64,000 bases of DNA from RGIG8306 sp964426655. GTDB lineage: Bacteria > Bacillota > Clostridia > Lachnospirales > Lachnospiraceae. Location of the stretch: the NCBI GenBank assembly GCA_964426655.1, contig CAYRQT010000007.1, forward strand, positions 7,985 to 71,984, read 5' to 3'. The translations under genes were made by a program, and so were the position numbers. Numbering within the stretch: position 1 is the first letter of the stretch; the number at the start of each line of letters is the position of its first letter. The notes under the pieces are model-generated. The model saw only the letters and a program-made list of their open reading frames with translations. It was not told the origin of the DNA and made no database searches. Of this stretch, positions 40,757-47,855 are shown in pieces.

Positions 40757-42252
40757 ATTTCATCTGATGCCTGATACAGTGTCCTGGAGACGGCATCTTT
40801 CCACCCATCTAGCAAAGCTTTTCGTTTGGATTCTTCCATGGATGGGCAGAAGCAATCCCCTTTGGTTCCTAATTCTCTCAACAACGCCATGGAAGGATAA
40901 TATCCCACCGCAAGCCCTGCCAGAAATGCGGCACCTCTTGCGGTGGTTTCTACGCAGGGGGGACGGTTGACCGGAATATGAAGGACATCTGCCTGAAACT
41001 GCAAAAGAAAATTGTTGGCACTGGCCCCTCCATCTACCTGCAGAGTCTGCAGCGGCATACCGCAGTCCCTTTCCATTGCCCGCAGAATGTCGGCAGTCTG
41101 ATAGGCAATAGATTCCAGTGCAGCCCGGATAATATGGTTACGGTTTGTTCCCCGGGTCAGCCCGGTAATTGTACCCCGGGCTTCAGCGTTCCAATATGGA
41201 GCGCCAAGTCCGCTAAAAGCAGGCACCAGATAGGCTCCGTTCGTGTCTGGTACTCTGGCTGCAGCTTCCTCCGATTCTGCTGCACTACGAATCAGCTGTA
41301 GTTCGTCCCTAAGCCACTGTATGGCTGCACCAGCAATAAATACACTGCCTTCCAGGGCATAGGCCATCTGGCCATTGATGCCGTAGGCCAGGGTAGTCAG
41401 CAGACCGTTTCTGGAGTGAACAGGTTTATCCCCGGTATTCATCAGCAGAAAGCAGCCGGTTCCATAAGTGTTTTTGGCTTCCCCGGCCTGAAAACATCCC
41501 TGCCCGAACAAGGCTGCCTGCTGGTCTCCTGCCGCTCCGCAGATTGGAATGCCCTTTGGCAGGCCAATGCAATCCGTATAACCGTAAATTTCACTATTAG
41601 AGCAGACTTTTGGCAGCATTTCCATGGGGATGTTCAGAATACGGCAAATTTCACTGCTCCAGCAAAGGCGGTGAATGTCAAAAAGCATGGTGCGGGATGC
41701 ATTCGTATAATCTGTGCAATGTACCTTTCCGCCTGTGAGGTTCCAAATGAGCCAGGTATCAATGGTACCAAATTGCAATTCTCCTCTGGCCGCCCTTTCC
41801 CGGCTTCCCGGAATGTTATCCAGAAGCCAGGCCAGTTTTGTGGCACTGAAATAGGCATCTGGAATCAGACCGGTGGTTGCCGTAAGCAATGGGCCATAGC
41901 CCTCATCCAACAGTTTTTGAATAAGAGGCGCACTTCTGCGACATTGCCAGACAATGGCCGGATAAATGGGCTTTCCGGTGGCGGTTTCCCAGACAAGAGT
42001 GGTTTCCCTTTGATTTGTAATACCAATGGCAGCAATGGCATTGCCGCTTAGTTGCTTTTCACTTAAGGCCTGAATGGCCACACCAAGCTGCGTGGACCAG
42101 ATTTCCATAGGATCGTGTTCTACCCATCCCGGCTTAGGATAAAACTGGCGAAACTCTTTCTGGGCCTGGCTGACAGCCTTTCCCTGAACATCAAATAAAA
42201 TGCAGCGGGAACTGGTGGTTCCCTGATCTAAAGCCATGATATAGGATTTCAT
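40753..42252 (-). CDS. glpK: Glycerol kinase
   Basis: A 499-residue FGGY-family kinase that makes glycerol 3-phosphate. MALDQGTTSSRCILFD is the N-terminal phosphate-binding signature. GAAGDQQAALFGQ, NTYGTGCFLL and LTRGTNRNHIIRAALESIAYQ are typical GlpK blocks, and VDGGASANNFLLQFQAD is the C-terminal FGGY region. The start is ATG 42252 with GGAGG and a consensus promoter (42281..42309). No glycerol facilitator or GlpD gene is adjacent. The supply of glycerol 3-phosphate also links to the triose pool used by MgsA. Confidence 0.97.
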   Translation of the reverse strand: MKSYIMALDQGTTSSRCILFDVQGKAVSQAQKEFRQFYPKPGWVEHDPMEIWSTQLGVAIQALSEKQLSGNAIAAIGITNQRETTLVWETATGKPIYPAIVWQCRRSAPLIQKLLDEGYGPLLTATTGLIPDAYFSATKLAWLLDNIPGSRERAARGELQFGTIDTWLIWNLTGGKVHCTDYTNASRTMLFDIHRLCWSSEICRILNIPMEMLPKVCSNSEIYGYTDCIGLPKGIPICGAAGDQQAALFGQGCFQAGEAKNTYGTGCFLLMNTGDKPVHSRNGLLTTLAYGINGQMAYALEGSVFIAGAAIQWLRDELQLIRSAAESEEAAARVPDTNGAYLVPAFSGLGAPYWNAEARGTITGLTRGTNRNHIIRAALESIAYQTADILRAMERDCGMPLQTLQVDGGASANNFLLQFQADVLHIPVNRPPCVETTARGAAFLAGLAVGYYPSMALLRELGTKGDCFCPSMEESKRKALLDGWKDAVSRTLYQASDEI

Positions 42253-42280
42253 GTAAACCTCCAAATACATACTTAGGTTC

Positions 42281-42309
42281 ATTATACGGCACGTATGATG
42301 GACGGGCAA
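42281..42309 (-). promoter_or_regulatory. Promoter for glpK
   Basis: On the minus strand TTGCCC (42304..42309), a 17-base spacer and consensus TATAAT (42281..42286). It stands directly after the pnp terminator, which makes glpK the start of a new unit. Confidence 0.75.
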
Positions 42310-42339
42310 GAAAAACTCAAAAACAGTTGTGGATTTTTC

Positions 42340-42374
42340 AAAAAAAAGCAGAGGTGCAATGCCCTCTGCTTTTA
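42340..42374 (-). terminator. Intrinsic terminator of rpsO-pnp
   Basis: An 11-bp perfect stem AAAAGCAGAGG / CCTCTGCTTTT with an 8-base loop, followed on the minus strand by a further run of T. It begins 12 bases after the pnp stop and is the clearest terminator in the window. Confidence 0.95.
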
Positions 42375-42385
42375 GTCAAAACAGT

Positions 42386-44479
42386 TTAATTCTTTTTTAC
42401 ATCTTTCATGCTGAATGTAAACCGTCCCATTTTATCTTTTCCAAGGCAAACTACGGTAACCACATCCCCTAAATGCAGGACATCTTCCACCTTATCAATG
42501 CGTTCTTTTGCAATTTTGGAAATATGAACCATGCCCTCTTTCCCTGGAGCAAATTCCAGAAATGCTCCAAATTCCTTAATGCTGATCACTGTGCCTTTAA
42601 AGATCTGTCCTTCCTCATAATCGGTTACAATAATGCGGATTATATCCAGGGCTTTATCAATATTTTCCTGAAGGGTTCCGCAAACAGAAACCACTCCATC
42701 CTCAGAAATGTCGATTTTTACACCAGTCAGCTCAATGATCTTATTAATGACCTTGCCCTGCTTCCCTACAACATCTCCAATCTTGGAAGGATCAATGTTC
42801 ATGGTCACAATCTTGGGGGCATATTTGCCAACTTCCGGTCGAGGGGCATCAATCGCCTTATTCATAATTTCGTCAATGATGTAAGTTCTGGCTTCCTTCG
42901 TCTTGGCAAAGGCTTCCTCTATGATGGGCCGGGTGAGGCCGTGAATTTTGATGTCCATCTGAATGGCGGTAATCCCTTTATGGGTACCTGCCACTTTAAA
43001 GTCCATATCTCCAAAGAAATCTTCCAGACCCTGAATATCTGTCAGGACAAGGTAGTCATCATCACTGTCTCCGGTAACAAGTCCACAGGAAATACCAGCC
43101 ACCGCTTTTTTTATGGGGACACCGGCTGCCATGAGGGACATGGATGAAGCACACACGGATGCCTGAGAAGTGGAACCATTGCTTTCAAAAGTTTCCGAAA
43201 CTGTACGAATGGCATAGGGGAATTCTTCCTCAGTGGGCAGAACGGGAATCAGTGCCCGCTCAGCCAGGGCACCATGGCCGATCTCCCGACGTCCAGGTCC
43301 TCTGGAAGGTTTGGTCTCTCCTACGGAGTATGAAGGGAAATTATAATGATGCATGTACCGCTTGGTCTTTTCATCCACATCAATGCCATCCAGTCTTTGG
43401 GCTTCGGACATGGGCGCCAGCGTGGTAATCGTACAGATTTGAGTCTGACCTCTGGTAAACATGGCGGAACCATGTACTCTTGGCAGAAGATCAATTTCAG
43501 CAGCCAGTGGACGAATCTGTGTAATGGCTCTGCCATCCGGACGCTTGTGATCCTTAAGGATCATTTTACGTACTGTTTTTTTCTCAAACTTATAGACCGC
43601 TTCTCCAATGAGGGGCATCCATTCCGGATGGGTATCTTTATAGCGCTCTTCTAATTTAGCGGTGATTTCTTTAATGTTTTCTTCACGTGCCTGCTTTTCA
43701 TCGGTAAACACAGCGGTTTCCATAGCTGCAGGGGTAATAAAGGCCACCATATCTTCCCAAAGCGCATCCGGGGTATCAATGTGTTCGTAGCTGTGCTTGG
43801 GCTTGCCGCACTCATCAGCAATGCGTTGGAAGAAATCAATAATCTTCTGGTTCAGGTCATGGGCCTCAAAGATGGCAGAGATCATCTGCTCTTCCGGCAC
43901 TTCATTTGCACCAGCCTCAATCATGATCACCTTCTCTTTTGTGGAGGCGACAGTTAATGCAAGATCCGAAACGGCTTTCTGGGCTGCCGTGGGATTGAAC
44001 ACAAAATCACCATTTACCAGACCAACCTGTGTGGTGGCAATGGGGCCTGCAAAGGGAATGTCGGAAATAGTGACAGCAAGGGCGCTGCCCAGCATGGCTG
44101 TAATTTCCGGGCTGCAGTCCGGGTCCACGCTCATGACCATGTTGCTGATTGTTACGTCATTGCGGTAATCCTTGGGGAACAAAGGGCGCATGGGGCGGTC
44201 AATCACACGGGAAGTCAGGATGGCATTTTCGGATGCCTTTCCTTCCCTTCGGGTAAATCCTCCGGGGATTTTTCCTACGGAATAAAGCTTTTCCTCATAT
44301 TCTACACTGAGGGGAAAGAAATCAATGCCGTCTCTGGGCTTGTCCGTAGCAGTGGCAGTGCTAAGTACCACGGTATCTCCATAGTGCATAAATGCTGCGC
44401 CGTTGGCCTGGGCAGCTACACGACCGATGTCCACGGAAAGGGTTCTGCCGGCCAGCTGCATGGTGTACGTTTTATACAT
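42386..44479 (-). CDS. pnp: Polyribonucleotide nucleotidyltransferase (PNPase)
   Basis: A 697-residue PNPase with two RNase PH domains (about 10-215 and 305-540), a helical linker, a KH domain with VVGKQGKVINKIIE and a C-terminal S1 domain (about 615-690). It degrades mRNA 3' to 5' with phosphate. FTRREGKASENAILTSRVIDRPMRPLF-like and GRREIGHGALAERAL segments are conserved. The start is ATG 44479 with AAAAAGGAG. rpsO is upstream, and a long leader hairpin (44498..44585) directly precedes the ribosome binding site. Confidence 0.98.
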   Translation of the reverse strand: MYKTYTMQLAGRTLSVDIGRVAAQANGAAFMHYGDTVVLSTATATDKPRDGIDFFPLSVEYEEKLYSVGKIPGGFTRREGKASENAILTSRVIDRPMRPLFPKDYRNDVTISNMVMSVDPDCSPEITAMLGSALAVTISDIPFAGPIATTQVGLVNGDFVFNPTAAQKAVSDLALTVASTKEKVIMIEAGANEVPEEQMISAIFEAHDLNQKIIDFFQRIADECGKPKHSYEHIDTPDALWEDMVAFITPAAMETAVFTDEKQAREENIKEITAKLEERYKDTHPEWMPLIGEAVYKFEKKTVRKMILKDHKRPDGRAITQIRPLAAEIDLLPRVHGSAMFTRGQTQICTITTLAPMSEAQRLDGIDVDEKTKRYMHHYNFPSYSVGETKPSRGPGRREIGHGALAERALIPVLPTEEEFPYAIRTVSETFESNGSTSQASVCASSMSLMAAGVPIKKAVAGISCGLVTGDSDDDYLVLTDIQGLEDFFGDMDFKVAGTHKGITAIQMDIKIHGLTRPIIEEAFAKTKEARTYIIDEIMNKAIDAPRPEVGKYAPKIVTMNIDPSKIGDVVGKQGKVINKIIELTGVKIDISEDGVVSVCGTLQENIDKALDIIRIIVTDYEEGQIFKGTVISIKEFGAFLEFAPGKEGMVHISKIAKERIDKVEDVLHLGDVVTVVCLGKDKMGRFTFSMKDVKKN

Positions 44480-44497
44480 AATTCGTCTCCTTTTTGG

Positions 44498-44585
44498 CAT
44501 ATGGCCGAAAGATACCGAAACTACTCAAAAAAATACAACGGGTATACCCTTTTGAGCGGTCTCGGGAATGGCTCTCTGCCATATG
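44498..44585 (-). promoter_or_regulatory. Long hairpin in the pnp leader
   Basis: Nested complementary arms: CATATGGC (44498..44505) with GCCATATG (44578..44585), CCGA (44515..44518) with TCGG (44562..44565), and CTCAAAA (44524..44530) with TTTTGAG (44550..44556). In the transcript the structure ends just before the AAAAAGGAG site of pnp. In E. coli a double-stranded pnp leader is cut by RNase III and then degraded by PNPase for autoregulation; a similar role here is inference. Confidence 0.6.
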
Positions 44586-44603
44586 ATGATTTATCTAAAG
44601 ATA

Positions 44604-44621
44604 GGGTGGATTTCTCCACCC
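44604..44621 (-). terminator. Hairpin between rpsO and pnp
   Basis: GGGTGGA-GAAA-TCCACCC, a perfect 7-bp stem with a GNRA-type loop, 13 bases after the rpsO stop, followed by TATCTTTAG. The weak T tract suggests a partial terminator or a processing/stability element within the rpsO-pnp message. Confidence 0.55.
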
Positions 44622-44634
44622 CATGCAATAGTGC

Positions 44635-44901
44635 TTACTTTCTGATGCCTAACTTTTCGATTAATGCACGATATTCTTCCAGATTTGTTCTCTTTAAATA
44701 ATCCAGAAGTCCTCTTCTCTGCCCAACCATGGCATACAGACCCCGACGGGAATGGTTATCCTTATGGTTGGTCTTTAAATGTTCGGTCAGCTGATTGATA
44801 CGCTCCGTGAGGATGGCGATCTGTACTTCAGGTGAGCCGGTGTCTTCCGGTGTTCTGCCGTAAGCAGCGATTATCTCCGCTTTTTTTTCTTTTGAAATCA
44901 T
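44635..44901 (-). CDS. rpsO: Small ribosomal subunit protein uS15
   Basis: An 88-residue uS15: MISKEKKAEIIAAYGR, EDTGSPEVQIAILTERI, LKTNHKDNHSRRGL and RRGLLDYLKRTN are all family signatures. It binds the 16S rRNA three-way junction early in 30S assembly. The start is ATG 44901, because GGAGG is correctly spaced there; four codons upstream an in-frame ATG overlaps the ribosome binding site. The rpsO-pnp order is widely conserved. Confidence 0.98.
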   Translation of the reverse strand: MISKEKKAEIIAAYGRTPEDTGSPEVQIAILTERINQLTEHLKTNHKDNHSRRGLYAMVGQRRGLLDYLKRTNLEEYRALIEKLGIRK

Positions 44902-44986
44902 GGTTTCCTCCATTTCTTAATCAAGCCACTTACCAGGATCGGGTCGGCGCTCCACAATCTGGGCAAGGGCGAACTCATACCGATTC

Positions 44987-45015
44987 ATGATAACATAGAT
45001 TTTAGACAGTGTAAA
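44987..45015 (-). promoter_or_regulatory. Promoter for rpsO-pnp
   Basis: On the minus strand TTTACA (45010..45015), a 17-base spacer and an extended -10 TGTTATCAT (TATCAT at 44987..44992). It leaves a leader of about 78 bases in which ATCGG and CCGAT segments could pair. It is back to back with the promoter of the plus-strand gene. Confidence 0.75.
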
Positions 45016-45029
45016 GTTTTTTTTTAGAT

Positions 45030-45058
45030 TTGCTTCCTGTACGGAGATGGCGTATACT
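45030..45058 (+). promoter_or_regulatory. Promoter for the plus-strand orphan gene
   Basis: TTGCTT (45030..45035), a 17-base spacer and TATACT (45053..45058). Transcription would start near 45065, leaving about 26 bases before the ATG with AAAAGGGG nine bases upstream of it. The -35 is weak, the -10 good. Confidence 0.5.
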
Positions 45059-45090
45059 GTGAAATAAATACAGAAAAGGGGCGTTTAAAC

Positions 45091-45558
45091 ATGTCAGACA
45101 TTTTCCCCGTTCCACAGACGGTCCATTCCTTTAAATTGCAAAGGCAGGTGGTACATATCCCCATTACCCCCCTGCTTCTTGTAGATATATCTCACAAAAA
45201 AAATGGAATTTCTCTTCTGAGAAAATCCATAAAAATACAACACTTTGAAAAATTCGGGCAACCTTTGCACATTCAGACGAAATCTCTGGAACTGGAAATT
45301 TTATTGCATATATATGGATTTGTCCTCAGCGAGCGTATGCTTCGTCCGCACAATCCCTTTCTTCAGGTTTTACGTCCGTTTTTTTCACTGATCCGGGACA
45401 GAAGCTGCGTAATTGACTGTGGAGAAAAAAAGGAGGATCGCAATCGCTGGGTATACGATGGCCTTTCCCCTTTTTATCTGCTGATCTTTCCGCCCGTACA
45501 GCGGCATCTTGGAAAACTAATCAGAGGATTCTATACAAAGCAGCAGTCCGCCGCTTAA
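45091..45558 (+). CDS. Unrecognised 155-residue protein, the only plus-strand gene
   Basis: A 155-residue, basic protein beginning MSDIFPVPQTVHSFKLQRQ. I do not recognise a family. It has hydrophobic helices around LELEILLHIYGFVLSERML and FLQVLRPFFSLI, no signal peptide and three or fewer cysteines. Reasons to call it real: nothing is encoded on the other strand from 44902 to 45516, a promoter and an AAAAGGGG site stand before the ATG, and a natural gap of this size is otherwise unexplained in this packed region. It is divergent from rpsO and convergent with thiN, overlapping the thiN 3' end by 42 bases. Function unknown. Confidence 0.6.
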   Translation: MSDIFPVPQTVHSFKLQRQVVHIPITPLLLVDISHKKNGISLLRKSIKIQHFEKFGQPLHIQTKSLELEILLHIYGFVLSERMLRPHNPFLQVLRPFFSLIRDRSCVIDCGEKKEDRNRWVYDGLSPFYLLIFPPVQRHLGKLIRGFYTKQQSAA

Positions 45559-46179
45559 TGTCATCTCTCCCACATCCTCCAGCAATTCATTGCTGACCCC
45601 CAGGGAGCTTCCTTTTTCCAAAGTCATATTGTGCAGAGGGTATTTAAAGCCTTTCAGAGAAACCTTTTCTGCCACATCCGAGTAAGGCAAAAATGAAATA
45701 TATTTTCCAACAAGGTCCTTTTTCTGAAAAATCTGCTCTTTGCACAACAGTCGAATCCGGTTGTGCGGATCCGCCATACAGCAGGGAATATCCACCTTCA
45801 AAGCCTGCTCCAACAGGGCAATATTGGCCAATACATGATCCAGCCTGCTGCCGGTTCCCCCCAGTATATGGATGGATTCCGGATGCCGGGACAGCACATA
45901 TTGAAGCGCCAGTTCTGTATCTGTGGCATCTTTTTCAGGCTTGTGAAGTTCTATGGGAATGCCTGCTGTTTTTAATCTGTTCAGCTGGTATTCTTTTTCT
46001 TTTTCAGAAAAAGAATCCATGTCTCCCACAAAAGCGTTCGGAATCAGGCCCAAAGCCCAGGCTGCTTCCAGCCCTTTGTCAGCGGCTACAAGGCCCAGCG
46101 GTCCCTGCAGCTGGTTCAGGTAAGAACGAACAAATTCTGGCTCCAGCAGGCCACCGGATAAAATCACCCATGTTTTCAT
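45517..46179 (-). CDS. thiN: Thiamine diphosphokinase
   Basis: A 220-residue thiamine pyrophosphokinase that makes thiamine diphosphate from thiamine and ATP. Signatures are VAADKGLEAAWALGLIP, FVGDMDSFS, EKDATDTELAL and GGTGSRLDHVLANI; the C-terminal beta domain binds thiamine (LEKGSSLGVSNEL). The ATG at 46179 overlaps the rpe stop as ATGA and has AAAGAGGA upstream. It is the last gene of the fmt-to-thiN run, a conserved Firmicutes order. Its 3' end overlaps the convergent plus-strand gene. Confidence 0.96.
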   Translation of the reverse strand: MKTWVILSGGLLEPEFVRSYLNQLQGPLGLVAADKGLEAAWALGLIPNAFVGDMDSFSEKEKEYQLNRLKTAGIPIELHKPEKDATDTELALQYVLSRHPESIHILGGTGSRLDHVLANIALLEQALKVDIPCCMADPHNRIRLLCKEQIFQKKDLVGKYISFLPYSDVAEKVSLKGFKYPLHNMTLEKGSSLGVSNELLEDVGEMTLSGGLLLCIESSD

Positions 46180-46841
46180 GGCTGTTCCTCTTTCGGGCAC
46201 AACGTGTCTCTGAGACACCGCAAATTTTTTCGAATATCTCCTTTAAACACCGCCGTTCCTGCCACTGCAACATCTGCACCTGCCTTTTGTACCGGAGAAA
46301 GGGTATCGGAATTGATGCCTCCATCTACTTCAATCTGGAAATGCAGGTTATGCTCTTTTCTGAGTAGAAACAGCTTCTGAATGCGATCAAGAGAATCCAG
46401 CATAAAAGTCTGGCCACCAAATCCCGGTTCCACAGACATGACAAGCACCTGATCCACCATGGGAAGATAAGGTATAATAGTGTTCAAAGATGTGCCAGGC
46501 TTCAGTGTGATGCCGACTGCGGCCCCTTCCCTGCGTATGGCCATGAGGGCTTGCTCCGGAGAAGGACAGGCCTCGACATGAACAGTAATGCTATTAGCAC
46601 CTGCAGCTTTGAACTGGGCAATATAACGTATTGGATCCTGAATCATCAGGTGCACGTCAAAATACAGATCTGTGTGAGGACGCAGAGAAGCCATGACAGG
46701 CATGCCAAAGGAAATACTGGGTACAAAAAGTCCATCCATTACATCTACATGTAAAACAGAAATCTGTTCCTCTTCCAAAATCTGCAGTTGCCTGCCAATA
46801 TCCATAAAGTCTGCAGCCAGCAGAGAGGGGGCAATAATCAT
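46176..46841 (-). CDS. rpe: Ribulose-phosphate 3-epimerase
   Basis: A 221-residue TIM-barrel enzyme that interconverts ribulose 5-phosphate and xylulose 5-phosphate in the pentose phosphate pathway. IIAPSLLAADFMDI, HVDVMDGLFVPSISFG, DVHLMI, MSVEPGFGGQTFM and EVDGGINSDT carry the metal and catalytic residues. GGAAAGGATAG-type purines precede the ATG. It follows rsgA by about 50 bases and is coupled to thiN. Confidence 0.97.
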   Translation of the reverse strand: MIIAPSLLAADFMDIGRQLQILEEEQISVLHVDVMDGLFVPSISFGMPVMASLRPHTDLYFDVHLMIQDPIRYIAQFKAAGANSITVHVEACPSPEQALMAIRREGAAVGITLKPGTSLNTIIPYLPMVDQVLVMSVEPGFGGQTFMLDSLDRIQKLFLLRKEHNLHFQIEVDGGINSDTLSPVQKAGADVAVAGTAVFKGDIRKNLRCLRDTLCPKEEQP

Positions 46842-46892
46842 TTCCTACTATCCTTTCTCATACTTGAATTTCCCATGTTCAACAATATCCTG

Positions 46893-47809
46893 CTATCGAT
46901 AAGTGTTTAAAGAATTTTTTTGTTCTTCATAAATGAGGGTGTAATTACGGTAACGAACAGGGCTTATTAAGCCATGTTGTACCGCTTCCTTAACCCCACA
47001 CGCCTGCTCCCCAATGTGTACACATCCCAGAAATCGACAGCTGGAAATGAAAGGCAGAAAATCCAGGTAACTGTCGCGAACCTGTTCCGGGGTAATGCCA
47101 GTCAGGTAAAGGGAACTAAATCCGGGTGTATCCAATACATAGGTTGCTTTGTAAAGATATAAAAGAGAGGTGTGTCTGGTGGTGTGCTTTCCCCGCTTGA
47201 TTTTATGACTGATTTCACCGGTTTCCAATGCCATTCTGGGAGAAAGGGCATTGATGAGAGAGGATTTTCCTACACCGGATGACCCGGCAAAAACGGAAGT
47301 TTTTCCTTCCAAAAGGCGCTGTAGCTTATTGAGGCCCTCTCCTGTGCCTGCACTGACAAACAACAGGGGACTGCCACAGTTCTTATAGGTTTCCTGGAAT
47401 AACTGCAGGTCCTCTTCTGTAGCCGTATCTGTCTTATTAAAGCAAATGATTACGGGAACCCCCTGGCTTTTCATCAAGACCAAAAAGCGATCCAGTAAAT
47501 TCAGATTTGCCCGAGGATGACCTGCGGAAAAAACCACCACAGCCTGGTCCACATTTGCAACTGCCGGACGGATCAACGCATTGGTCCTGGGTAAAAGCTC
47601 CTCAANNNNNNNNNNNNNNNNNNNNNNNNNNNNNNNNGATTCCCGGTCCTGTCCTCTTCATTTAAGACAGAAAAACGGACGCTGTCGCCTATGAGAGGTT
47701 TTTCTTTTCTATAGCGGAAAATGCCCTTGGGAGAACAGGTGTATACCTGTCCCTCCTCGTTCATCACCTCATAACTGCCTCCAAGACCCTTGATGATTCT
47801 GCCGTTCAT
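46893..47809 (-). CDS. rsgA: Ribosome-assembly GTPase RsgA (contains a scaffold gap)
   Basis: One gene interrupted by 32 Ns (47606..47637). The N-terminal OB domain (MNGRIIKGLGGSYEV) precedes the circularly permuted GTPase with G4 CFNKTDT, G1 GSSGVGKSSLIN and G3 DTPGF in that order. The C-terminal zinc knuckle is CRFLGCVHIGEQAC. RsgA releases or checks late 30S assembly steps at the decoding centre. The span of 917 bases is not a multiple of three, so the N count is wrong and the gene is probably intact. In Firmicutes RsgA/CpgA is also a target of PrkC, encoded just upstream. Confidence 0.93.
47606..47637. other. Assembly gap (32 N) inside rsgA
   Basis: A run of 32 Ns between the OB and GTPase domains. 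The frames on the two sides disagree for this length, so the real gap has a different size. Confidence 0.95.
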
Positions 47810-47855
47810 ATTGCGCTGCTCCTTCCTGTAGATACATCCCTCCGACGGGAAGGGC

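Noticed and set aside
42473..43147. A 224-codon plus-strand open frame inside pnp
   Set aside because: It is the mirror of the conserved PNPase KH, S1 and second RNase PH region, without start signals.
44917..44988. A 23-codon micro-ORF before rpsO that reads like protein
   Set aside because: Its ATG lies inside the -10 hexamer of the rpsO promoter and has no ribosome binding site, so the rpsO transcript cannot contain the start. It is kept only as part of the leader finding.
45693..46367. A 224-codon plus-strand open frame over thiN and rpe
   Set aside because: Antisense to two conserved enzymes; no ribosome binding site; unlike the orphan at 45091 it does not lie in otherwise empty sequence.
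47573..47809. A separate 78-residue gene before a short GTPase
   Set aside because: It is the OB domain of RsgA, cut from the GTPase domain only by the 32-N gap.
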